Shown here piece by piece: positions 1 through 6,246 of a DNA stretch of 6,931 bases. The notes under the pieces were generated by a model. The model was not told where the DNA came from. It was given only the letters and a program-made list of their open reading frames with translations, and did no database searches. The translations under genes were made by a program, and so were the position numbers. Source of the stretch: Bacillota bacterium (GTDB taxonomy: Bacteria > Bacillota_A > Clostridia > Peptostreptococcales > Anaerovoracaceae); contig JAFRWH010000158.1 of the NCBI GenBank assembly GCA_017438085.1, positions 1-6,931 on the forward strand. Direction: 5' to 3'. Each line of letters opens with the position of its first letter. The stretch's first letter is position 1.

Positions 1-792
1 CCGGAGGGCTTCGAAAAAGACATACTCGCCATGAAAGCCCTGGGCTACAACACCCTCAGAAAGCACATCAAGGTGGAACCGCAACTCTGGTACTACCTCT
101 GCGACAAGCTTGGAATGGCTGTGTTCCAGGACATGGTAAACTGCGGAGACTATGTATTCCTGAGGGATACAGGCCTTCCCACTATTAACATCCAGAAGCT
201 CGACGACCGGATGCTGAACAGGGATAAGGAGACCCGCGCTAATTTCCTTGAAGCCATGGAAGAGACCGTCAGGCTGCTCAAGAACCACCCATCCATCGTC
301 CTCTGGACCATCTTCAACGAAGGCTGGGGCCAGTTCTGCGCCGACGAAGCCTATGAAAGGATGAAGGATCTGGACAGCAGGCGCATAATAGATGCCACAT
401 CCGGCTGGTTCCACCAGAAGAAGAGCGATGTGGACAGTCTGCACATTTATTTTAAAAAGCTCCGCATGGGCAGAGAAAAGCTTCCCCAGCTGCTCTCCGA
501 GTTCGGCGGCTATGTGTGGAAGCTTGACGAACACAGTTTCAACAAAGAAAAAACTTACGGCTACAAGATACTGAAGGACCGGAAGAGCTACATCGATGCC
601 CTGAAGAGTCTCTATCTCGATCAGCTGCTACCTCTTGCAAGGGAAGGCCTCTGCGGTGCCATCTACACCCAGGTTTCCGACGTGGAGGACGAGACCAACG
701 GGCTCTTCACCTACGACAGAGAGGTGCTTAAGGTGGAGCCGGAGGATCTTAAAGGCATCACGGCGCTGCTCCAGGAAGCCGTCCGCAAATAA
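1..792 (+). CDS. Glycoside hydrolase family 2 protein, C-terminal part (5' end outside window)
   Basis: This is the catalytic TIM-barrel part of a GH2 beta-glycosidase, which hydrolyses a beta-linked terminal sugar with retention of configuration. The frame is open from base 1, so the gene starts upstream and the N-terminal sugar-binding and immunoglobulin-like domains are missing; the first visible Met (base 31) is internal. Counting from that Met, the acid/base glutamate is E97 in IFNEGWG (codon 319-321) and the likely nucleophile is E157 in LLSEFGGY. Other family landmarks are LGYNTLRKHIKVEP near the visible start, the QDM stretch at 33-35, and a C-terminal YTQVSDVEDETNGLFTYDRE block. No signal peptide can be judged. 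The fragment ends in TAA at 790-792, only 14 bases from the stop of the convergent MmgE/PrpD gene. Family assignment is firm from the motifs. The substrate (galactoside, glucuronide, mannoside or other) cannot be decided. Confidence 0.93.
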   Translation, partial: PEGFEKDILAMKALGYNTLRKHIKVEPQLWYYLCDKLGMAVFQDMVNCGDYVFLRDTGLPTINIQKLDDRMLNRDKETRANFLEAMEETVRLLKNHPSIVLWTIFNEGWGQFCADEAYERMKDLDSRRIIDATSGWFHQKKSDVDSLHIYFKKLRMGREKLPQLLSEFGGYVWKLDEHSFNKEKTYGYKILKDRKSYIDALKSLYLDQLLPLAREGLCGAIYTQVSDVEDETNGLFTYDREVLKVEPEDLKGITALLQEAVRK

Positions 793-824
793 AAAAGACC
801 CTGAAGCTACAAGGTCTTCAGGGT
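791..824 (-). terminator. Intrinsic terminator of the minus-strand operon, overlapping the stop codon
   Basis: Bases 798-806 (ACCCTGAAG) and 816-824 (CTTCAGGGT) are perfect 9-base inverted repeats with a 9-base loop. Read on the minus strand, the hairpin is followed by C, then six T, A and three T (bases 796 down to 787), the classic intrinsic terminator layout. The TAG stop of the MmgE/PrpD gene (807-809) lies in the loop, so the last codons form the first arm. On the plus strand the hairpin has no T-tract after it, so it is directional and does not obviously terminate the GH2 transcript. A shorter competing pairing, GACC (797-800) with GGTC (813-816), is also possible. Confidence 0.87.
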
Positions 825-2237
825 GGATATTATATGATCTATATCGCTTTCAGGGCCGAAGCTCAGTATGGCATCCGCCAGGGCTTCGGCTTTTTCATTG
901 CCAAGATAAGGCGAGCTCTGTTTAAGGAAGCGCTTTTTAAGGCGTTCGTCGCTGAGACCTTCGCCGCTGCCTCCCGCCACATTGCCTCCGCTGTACTCGG
1001 CACTCAGCTGCCTTCCGTCAGAAAGTTCCACTGTAAGCTTTGCGGCTCTGTTTGCATCGCTTCCTCTGCCGTAGGGCTCAAAGCTTCTGACGCTTATGCG
1101 TTCCATCAAAGGCGCGTATTTTTCCAGACGGGAAGCGATGTCAGTAAAGAGCTCTGCATCGATCTCATCTCCCATAAGAGCCGCCGCTGTGCAGTAGGCC
1201 AGAGACAGCCTTGCCGAGGTGGAATTGAGCTCTGCATCCCCCGGATCTATGTCCACAGAGTAGGGATAGCTGTCCAGAGCTGCGGATCTTATATTCTCAG
1301 GCCCGATCCCCTGTTCCTTCAGCAGCTTTTTTGCCGCATTTACGGCGGGATTTACCGAATAGCAGGCGGAGAATTCCTTGACGTTAAGGAATTCTATCAT
1401 GTAAGGCTGCCCGAGAGGCATTTCAGAGCCCTTCTCACCCTTAAAAATGCTCCCAAGAGATTTGATCCCGCTCAGGATATGCTTCGGACCTGTGAGTCCG
1501 AAAACCGCAGCCTCAGCAGCCATATTTCCTATATATGCGCCCCAGCCGCCGTAGAGATCCTTGGCATCACTGCCCTCAGCAAAGGCAGTGAAGGGACACA
1601 GGGGCATGAGCGAAGCCGCAAGGCCGACTGCGTTAATGATTATCTCAGTTTCTTTCGAGACATTGCTCCCGTCCGATGCTTCTTTTAGATCCGCCGATTT
1701 TAAACCGGCATCGCCTGAGCCGGCTATCATCATAGCAGCAGATGCCGCAGAGCCCAGAGCACCGAAAAGTCCGGGAGGATGAAGCCCCAGCTCCAGAGCC
1801 TTGTCAGCCCCAAGAAGAGCTGCTCTGGTCATAAGCTCATAGCCAAGAAGCACCGATTTTATGAGGGTCCCGGCATCGCCGCCATGCTGCATATACTCTG
1901 CCAGCACGGAGGACCAGATAAAGCTCCCCGGATGGACCGAGCCCCTGGTGCTGTCATCCAGTTCCAATGAAGCAAAAGCCGCAGCATTAAGAAATGCCGC
2001 ATCCGCAGGCGCATAGAGCTCTTTGCTGCCCCAGCGGGCTGCCTGTCCGCTGCCCTTTCTCCCCGCTGAATAAAATGCTTCAAGCTCCCCGCAGCAGCCA
2101 TTTGCCGCCGCATAGATGCTTCCTCCCGCATAGTTCAGCAGGCTCCAGCGAAGAAAGCGCAGAGCATCCGGCCCGATGCCTTCTGCCTCGAGCCTTGCAA
2201 AATGCTCCGCTATCCTTTCAAAATATCCGTTTTCCAT
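807..2237 (-). CDS. MmgE/PrpD family protein (dehydratase/decarboxylase/epimerase fold), third gene of operon
   Basis: This 476-residue protein has the usual length of the MmgE/PrpD family, which includes 2-methylcitrate dehydratase, cis-aconitate decarboxylase and iminodisuccinate epimerase; all are soluble enzymes acting on small di- or tricarboxylic acids. Family landmarks appear in order: NAAAFASLELDDS then HPG (84-104), GYELMTRAALLG (132-143), GLHPPGLFGALGSA (151-164), the AKDLYGGWGAYIGNMAAEAA block (225-244) with GLTGPKHIL (247-255), KEFSACYSVNPAVNA (287-301), and a C-terminal helix pair. H102, H153, K226 and K287 match conserved active-site positions as I recall them from cis-aconitate decarboxylase. 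The usual LDF-x-x-T reads E92-L-x-x-S96. Residues about 179-200 form a polar stretch that looks longer than the usual linker. Translation starts at ATG 2235-2237, five bases after the upstream TAA and without a convincing Shine-Dalgarno site, so translational coupling is likely. The substrate is unknown. Confidence 0.95.
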   Translation of the reverse strand: MENGYFERIAEHFARLEAEGIGPDALRFLRWSLLNYAGGSIYAAANGCCGELEAFYSAGRKGSGQAARWGSKELYAPADAAFLNAAAFASLELDDSTRGSVHPGSFIWSSVLAEYMQHGGDAGTLIKSVLLGYELMTRAALLGADKALELGLHPPGLFGALGSAASAAMMIAGSGDAGLKSADLKEASDGSNVSKETEIIINAVGLAASLMPLCPFTAFAEGSDAKDLYGGWGAYIGNMAAEAAVFGLTGPKHILSGIKSLGSIFKGEKGSEMPLGQPYMIEFLNVKEFSACYSVNPAVNAAKKLLKEQGIGPENIRSAALDSYPYSVDIDPGDAELNSTSARLSLAYCTAAALMGDEIDAELFTDIASRLEKYAPLMERISVRSFEPYGRGSDANRAAKLTVELSDGRQLSAEYSGGNVAGGSGEGLSDERLKKRFLKQSSPYLGNEKAEALADAILSFGPESDIDHIISTLKTL

Positions 2238-2242
2238 GAATC

Positions 2243-3400
2243 TTATTCAGCGCTGTCCGCCGCGATCTTTATCATGCTCAGCTGGTCGTAGCCGCTGATG
2301 ACTCCGATATAGCCAGCCAGCTCTGCATCCAGAGCCGGATCGCCCGTATCAACGCGCAGCATCTTCTCAGGAAGATCCGCCAGCTTGCCCGGATCAGCGA
2401 TCACTATTATATTGCTCCTGCCAACCCTTCTGATGACTCTCGGGCTCAGCTGCTGGTTGCCCCTGCCGAAGATATTGCCCTGGCCTCCTATGACGGTCAC
2501 GACCATTCTGACCTTTACCGCAGGATCCTTGATGTACTCCCAGAGAGCAGGCTCTGAAAGATCCGATGCCACAAGCTCGAAGTCCTTCACCAGATCTATG
2601 CCAAGCAGCGTGTCGGGAAGTTCCAGCTCGTCCATCACATATCTTGTAGTGCTGCCCGAACCGATGATGTAATAGCAGTCCTTCTCCATGCTGTCCGCCA
2701 CATATGCAGCGATGCCAAGAAGAGAATCCTCTTCGGATGCGCTTGAGGACTTGCAGCACTGCATATGCTTTGGACTGTCGATAGCCATCAGATAGCCGTA
2801 AAGCCTTGCGCTTACACGGCCTTCGCGGAACTGTTCCTCGTCGATGTCCATGACCTCGGCTTCCTTTTCCCTGCCGGCCTTGCCTTCCAGCCAGTCCTTA
2901 AGCAGCCAGCCCGCATTTATGGGATTCAGGGCATATACTGCAGAGTGGATCTTGACGCCGGTGGGGATCCCGATCACGGGCACATCCCTGGAATTGCCCT
3001 CAGCCCTGAGGCTTTCATAGGCTGCGCATACATTTCTTGCGGTGCCATCGCCGCCTGCAAATACCAGTATTTCAGCTCCTGCAAGCGCCATCGCCCTTAC
3101 AGCAGCTTCCGTGTCGGAAGCTTTGGAACGCTCTCCTGCAGGCCTGCCCACGACGTCGTATTCAAAGCCCATATCCTTCAGCAGGTTCTCGCCCATGGCG
3201 CCGCCCCAGCAGAGGAAGGAAAACTCCGCCCCGGACCAGGTCTTAAGCACCTCCAGTGCCGTACGCACTCTGTTCTCCGACTGCGGCACTGCTCCCATTG
3301 CCAGAGCCTTTTCCACGATCTCGTCGCCGTCGCTGCCCTTAAGCCCCATGGGGCCGCCTATGCCTGCAAGAGGATTAATTATCAGACCGATTTTTTTCAT
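2243..3400 (-). CDS. ATP-NAD kinase-like protein, COG3199/AcoX type, second gene of operon
   Basis: This 385-residue soluble protein belongs to the diacylglycerol kinase/NAD kinase superfamily, in the branch annotated as COG3199 or AcoX, which is often found near acetoin dehydrogenase genes. The N-terminus has the branch signature NPLAGIGGPMGLKGSDG (9-25). The nucleotide-binding core is FAGGDGTAR (114-122, G116-G117-D118-G119-T120). It is followed by PVIGIPTGVKIHSAVYA (141-157) and a C-terminal VIGGQGNIFGRGNQQLSP block (303-320). Superfamily members phosphorylate NAD or lipid substrates with ATP or polyphosphate; the real substrate of AcoX-type proteins is, to my knowledge, unproven. A Cys-Ser-rich stretch at 211-226 (KHMQCCKSSS...) looks like a loop insertion. 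The start ATG (3398-3400) has a purine-rich site AAAGGAAAGG at 3407-3416, which overlaps the stop of the upstream gene. The gap to that gene is 14 bases and to the next gene 5 bases, so all three are probably one transcript. No acetoin dehydrogenase subunits are present in the window. Confidence 0.95.
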   Translation of the reverse strand: MKKIGLIINPLAGIGGPMGLKGSDGDEIVEKALAMGAVPQSENRVRTALEVLKTWSGAEFSFLCWGGAMGENLLKDMGFEYDVVGRPAGERSKASDTEAAVRAMALAGAEILVFAGGDGTARNVCAAYESLRAEGNSRDVPVIGIPTGVKIHSAVYALNPINAGWLLKDWLEGKAGREKEAEVMDIDEEQFREGRVSARLYGYLMAIDSPKHMQCCKSSSASEEDSLLGIAAYVADSMEKDCYYIIGSGSTTRYVMDELELPDTLLGIDLVKDFELVASDLSEPALWEYIKDPAVKVRMVVTVIGGQGNIFGRGNQQLSPRVIRRVGRSNIIVIADPGKLADLPEKMLRVDTGDPALDAELAGYIGVISGYDQLSMIKIAADSAE

Positions 3401-3406
3401 GTCATG

Positions 3407-3416
3407 CCTTTCCTTT
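3407..3416 (-). promoter_or_regulatory. Ribosome binding site of the ATP-NAD kinase-like gene, overlapping the upstream stop codon
   Basis: On the minus strand AAAGGAAAGG lies six bases before ATG 3398-3400. Its first bases are shared with the TAA stop (3415-3417) of the SLH protein gene, so ribosomes ending the first gene would cover this site. This fits one transcript with coupled translation. Confidence 0.7.
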
Positions 3417-5982
3417 ATTGTCCGCCGGTGTAGGTAACGCCTTCACCGTAAATAGTTGTCCAGTCGTTCTTCATGGAGATGGGCACCCAGTCGAACTCCT
3501 CGCAGAGCTGATACATCTTTTCAGCCTTGGACTGATTGCCGTTCTCGCGCTCGGTATCATCGCAGCAGAGCATGAAGGCCAGACTCCTGTACTTGTTGTT
3601 GTAGGTTACGTATTCAGCCATGGAGCTGTCTCCGGTGCTGTTCCCGAAGGAAAGCACAGGCTGCTGGCCGATCTCCTGCATAATAACCGAAACCTTATTC
3701 ATCTTGAGGTTCTTGATTATGAAATCTCCGCCCAGTATCAGCTGCTCGCCGTCCCTGAAAACATAATTCAGGCCGTCCTCAGCCCCCTGAGCGCTGGAGA
3801 CTATGGTCTCGTCAGAACCGATGATCTGGCGATTGGGAAGTCCAAGAGGCGAATCAAAGGCGATGCCGCGGACGATGAGTCTGTCGGTGCCGCTAACCAC
3901 ATAGACTGTAAAGCCGTTCTCCTTAAGATAATCCACCACCTGCAGCATTGGCCGGTACCAGCCCTCGCCGCGAAGCATGCCGTTGTAGCTGGGCATCTCC
4001 TGCTTCTTGAACTCCTGGATGTAGGCGTTGAACTCATCCACAGTCATACCTGAGAAGGCGGAAGCCACAGCCTTGCCGTGATCCACCTCAAGACCGCTGA
4101 AGGACTTGCCGGTCTCGTTCTGCTCCTTTATCTTATTCGCCACTTCCTTTTCAAAGTCGGAAGCCTTGTCCTTGTATTCAGGATCCTCCAGAACCCTGTA
4201 CTTGAGCAGGGTGTAATCGAAATAGTTGGGGTCGGTCTCGCAGAACAGGGTGCCGTCCAGGTCAAAGACTGCGATCCGGTCGGTCTCGGGAATGTAGTCC
4301 TTTCCGCCCTCCTCGGTGACGGCATCTATGTAATCCATCAGAGACTTTGCAGCTGCTGCATCATCCGTCCACAAAGACAGGGGTGACTGGGACTTAATGA
4401 TGCCGCAGAAGCGCTGCAGAAGCATTGCAGCCTGCGCGCGGCTTAAGCTGCCATGGGGATTCAGCTTTCCATTGCTGCCCTCCACAAGGCCGCTGCCCAC
4501 AGCCCACTGCATGGCGGGAGCATAGCCTTCGGAGATAGCAAAAGCATCGTCATAGCTGAGTATATTGGTATCTTCTCCGACGCTTACATCAACTCCCTGC
4601 TGCTTTGCTGCATTCCAGAAGAGCTTTACAGTCTCCTCGCGGCTTATAGGCTCGTTGGGTCCGAAAGCGCCGGAGCTCTTATCAGTTATTTTTTCTGCCG
4701 CAGCCCAGCGGACTGCCTCACTGTACCAGAGACCCTGCTGAACATCGCTGTAGGGAAGCGCATAATTCACAACAGGCTCGCCTGCGACCCTCCAGAGCAC
4801 GGTAACCAACTGAGCTCTTGTAAACGGTCTGTCGGGATTGAAGATGCCGGTGCTTGTGCCGTCCATCAGTCCCTTTTCATTGACATACTGAACTGCATCG
4901 CTGTACCAGAGGCCGTCAGCCACATCCCTGAAGGGGTGTTCAGCCTGCCAGGCGGCCGTTCTTACCGCAACGTTCTCCTTCAGATTGGAGAAGAAGAACA
5001 TGTAGTCATATATGTGATAGGAGCCCTCCGGGAAGATGTCAATTACGGCAGGATAATCAGCAGCCATAACATCTGTCACCACCAGCTCGCCGCGCTCTCC
5101 GATATAGGCTCCGCAAAGCTCAGGAACCGGCTCTGCGCCGGTGGACATTACAGCACCCTTGTTCAGAGCCTTGTCCGCTGCTGTTCTGTCGGTCTTCCAG
5201 TTCAGGGGATTGATGGAAAGGGCTCTGGTACCCGCAGGATTTACAAGTGTTCCGTCCAGCGATCCGTCTTCGCAGTCGAAGCAGACCACCACGCCGGTGT
5301 CGGTCTCGCCCTGTGCAGGGACGATCTGGGGATATGCAGCCGCCATCTCTTCGGTAACAGACCAGCCTATGGAATATACGGCGATCAGCTTATCGCGCAG
5401 CGCCTTTGCTTCAGCGCCCTCGCCGCCGAAGTACTCCTTAAGCAGCTCCAGACACATATCGGAGCCCTGAGAGAAGCCTGCAAGTATAAGGCCTCTGCCG
5501 CCATTCTGATTGTCAAGATACCAGCGGAAAGCTGCTGAAATATCGTTGTACGCTACAGCCCTGGCCTGAGCCTGTTGCCCTTCGTCCAGCTTATACGCAT
5601 TCATGGACATCTGGCGGTAATAGGGAGAGAACATCCTTGCGCCCTCCTCGTAGATGCCCCGCTCCATGTCCAGAGCGCTGACGAACTTGCCCTTGAGCTT
5701 TTCGTTCAGATCGAAGGAATTGGTCTCGCTCCTGGTGTCAACGGTGGGGCAGATCAGGAAAACGTCGATCGGCTTGTCCTTGTCAGCCTCGAAATAAGCC
5801 CAGTTGGACGCCTCAGCGTAATCCAGCGCTGGGTCACCAGCATCCTCAGGAACGCCGATACTCGTTATGACAAAGGTATCGCCGTCCTTTGGCGCCTCCA
5901 CGCCTTCCATCGCAAATACGGTGCTGTACATAGAAAGGATCATGCACAGTACCAGAAGTATCGATGTTATTTTCCGGTTCAT
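3415..5982 (-). CDS. Exported three-part surface protein: DUF3089 alpha/beta-hydrolase, three SLH repeats, HAD phosphatase
   Basis: This 855-residue protein starts at ATG 5980-5982, directly after AAGGAGG; the frame runs 15 codons further up without a better start. Residues 1-24 form a signal peptide (MNRK, a hydrophobic core, then TVFA before the cut), so the rest acts outside the membrane. Residues about 30-345 match DUF3089: PIDVFLICPTVDTR, SPYYRQ, nucleophile elbow GFSQGS (Ser171), SINPLNW, and YHIYDYMFFFSNLKENVAVR with candidate His323. Three SLH repeats follow (about 351-403, 411-460, 475-527) with TRAQ, SREE and SRAQ at their key sites; these normally bind pyruvylated wall polymers. 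Residues about 566-855 are a HAD phosphatase: FDLDGT (D574, D576), VSGT (S697), likely K763, GNSTGD (D785), and a DWVPISMKNDW end as in secreted HAD proteins. Esterase and phosphomonoesterase activities are inferred from these families; substrates are unknown. It is the first gene of the operon. Confidence 0.94.
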   Translation of the reverse strand: MNRKITSILLVLCMILSMYSTVFAMEGVEAPKDGDTFVITSIGVPEDAGDPALDYAEASNWAYFEADKDKPIDVFLICPTVDTRSETNSFDLNEKLKGKFVSALDMERGIYEEGARMFSPYYRQMSMNAYKLDEGQQAQARAVAYNDISAAFRWYLDNQNGGRGLILAGFSQGSDMCLELLKEYFGGEGAEAKALRDKLIAVYSIGWSVTEEMAAAYPQIVPAQGETDTGVVVCFDCEDGSLDGTLVNPAGTRALSINPLNWKTDRTAADKALNKGAVMSTGAEPVPELCGAYIGERGELVVTDVMAADYPAVIDIFPEGSYHIYDYMFFFSNLKENVAVRTAAWQAEHPFRDVADGLWYSDAVQYVNEKGLMDGTSTGIFNPDRPFTRAQLVTVLWRVAGEPVVNYALPYSDVQQGLWYSEAVRWAAAEKITDKSSGAFGPNEPISREETVKLFWNAAKQQGVDVSVGEDTNILSYDDAFAISEGYAPAMQWAVGSGLVEGSNGKLNPHGSLSRAQAAMLLQRFCGIIKSQSPLSLWTDDAAAAKSLMDYIDAVTEEGGKDYIPETDRIAVFDLDGTLFCETDPNYFDYTLLKYRVLEDPEYKDKASDFEKEVANKIKEQNETGKSFSGLEVDHGKAVASAFSGMTVDEFNAYIQEFKKQEMPSYNGMLRGEGWYRPMLQVVDYLKENGFTVYVVSGTDRLIVRGIAFDSPLGLPNRQIIGSDETIVSSAQGAEDGLNYVFRDGEQLILGGDFIIKNLKMNKVSVIMQEIGQQPVLSFGNSTGDSSMAEYVTYNNKYRSLAFMLCCDDTERENGNQSKAEKMYQLCEEFDWVPISMKNDWTTIYGEGVTYTGGQ

Positions 5983-5987
5983 GATAA

Positions 5988-5994
5988 CCTCCTT
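5988..5994 (-). promoter_or_regulatory. Strong ribosome binding site that fixes the start of the SLH surface protein
   Basis: AAGGAGG on the minus strand lies five bases before ATG 5980-5982. This places the start at the Met that begins a textbook signal peptide, not at the Met 15 codons upstream (base 6027), which would put a polar stretch ahead of the signal sequence and has no comparable site. Confidence 0.9.
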
Positions 5995-6015
5995 GCAATA
6001 AAACATTACCCGATG

Positions 6016-6024
6016 ATTGTAACA
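6016..6024 (-). promoter_or_regulatory. Probable extended -10 promoter of the minus-strand operon
   Basis: On the minus strand TGTTACAAT matches the extended -10 form TG-n-TATAAT with one mismatch. At a 17-base spacing upstream the -35 (TTTTAT) is poor, which is tolerated with an extended -10. Transcription would begin near 6009, giving a leader of about 27 bases that carries the AAGGAGG site. The element falls inside the non-homologous tail of the GNAT remnant. Transcription from farther up, through the remnant, is also possible. Confidence 0.5.
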
Positions 6025-6059
6025 CATTCTGAGGAATAATAAAATGGCGGCGAAATATA

Positions 6060-6075
6060 TGCCAGTTTTGCCAGT
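6060..6075. repeat. Short direct repeat TGCCAGT, two copies nine bases apart, at the GNAT break point
   Basis: TGCCAGT occurs at 6060-6066 and 6069-6075. It coincides with the place where GNAT similarity ends (GLA then KLA in the remnant). It may mark slippage or a deletion between short repeats, but with only seven bases it could be chance. Confidence 0.4.
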
Positions 6076-6180
6076 CCCTTAATAAAACTCAGGATCAGGC
6101 TGCAGTCCTCTTCCTTTGCATATCTGAATGTCAGTTCATCCATAACAATTTCTCTCCTGTCGTTTTTTATCCCGGCAATA

Positions 6181-6209
6181 TTGGAATAGAATTTGATTGT
6201 TGGTATAAT
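6181..6209 (+). promoter_or_regulatory. Sigma-70/SigA-type promoter of the DszB-like gene
   Basis: TTGGAA (6181-6186, four of six matches to TTGACA) is separated by exactly 17 bases from a perfect TATAAT (6204-6209), which is itself preceded by TGG, an extended -10. Transcription would start near 6216 and give a leader of about 30 bases ending in the ribosome site. Confidence 0.75.
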
Positions 6210-6214
6210 AGAAT
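6185..6214. repeat. Direct repeat AATAGAAT over the promoter core, possible operator
   Basis: AATAGAAT occurs at 6185-6192 and 6207-6214, spaced 22 bases start to start (about two helical turns). The first copy overlaps the end of the -35 box and the second overlaps the end of the -10 box. A regulator bound on one DNA face here would block RNA polymerase. The region is AT-rich, so chance cannot be excluded. Confidence 0.35.
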
Positions 6215-6230
6215 AAAGTTCATATAAAAG

Positions 6231-6238
6231 AAAGGAGG
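6231..6238 (+). promoter_or_regulatory. Ribosome binding site that fixes the start of the DszB-like gene
   Basis: AAAGGAGG ends eight bases before ATG 6247-6249. Upstream in the same frame a TAA at 6214-6216 precedes any other ATG, so the protein cannot be extended to gain a signal peptide. Confidence 0.9.
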
Positions 6239-6246
6239 AAGCTCTC

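Larger units (their letters stand above)
6006..6143 (-). pseudogene. Truncated GNAT-family N-acetyltransferase remnant (45 codons)
   Basis: The reading begins MDELTFRYAKEEDCSLILSF and continues IKGLA, which is the typical first strand and helix of a GNAT N-acetyltransferase (compare the usual FRYA-x-EDV-x-LIL-x-FI-x-LAEYEK pattern). After about residue 25-28 the similarity stops; the tail (KLAYISPPFYYSSECVTIIG) is unlike the family, and TAA follows. A working GNAT needs roughly 150 residues including the acetyl-CoA loop, so this cannot be an active enzyme. A plausible ribosome site, AGGAGAGA at 6151-6158, still precedes the ATG (6141-6143). The tail overlaps the probable promoter of the SLH gene, and a 7-base direct repeat lies at the point where similarity ends, so a deletion probably joined the two. 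The alternative is a short real peptide, which I think is less likely. Confidence 0.62.

Noticed and set aside
834..1688. A 284-codon open frame on the plus strand, antisense to the MmgE/PrpD gene
   Set aside because: The opposite strand encodes a full-length family protein with motifs in order; this frame has a Cys/Arg/Ser-rich composition with no family resemblance.
2765..3433. Two plus-strand frames antisense to the ATP-NAD kinase-like gene
   Set aside because: They are shadows of a well-supported gene; no motif, no ribosome site, low-complexity Pro/Ser-rich products.
4453..5538. A 361-codon open frame on the plus strand, antisense to the SLH protein
   Set aside because: It lies entirely within a gene with clear domains, has no recognisable motif or good ribosome site, and arises because the sense gene rarely uses codons that read as stops in reverse.
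5983..6027. A start 15 codons upstream for the SLH surface protein
   Set aside because: The strong AAGGAGG site and the signal-peptide start at ATG 5980-5982 fit much better. The upstream stretch also contains the probable promoter.
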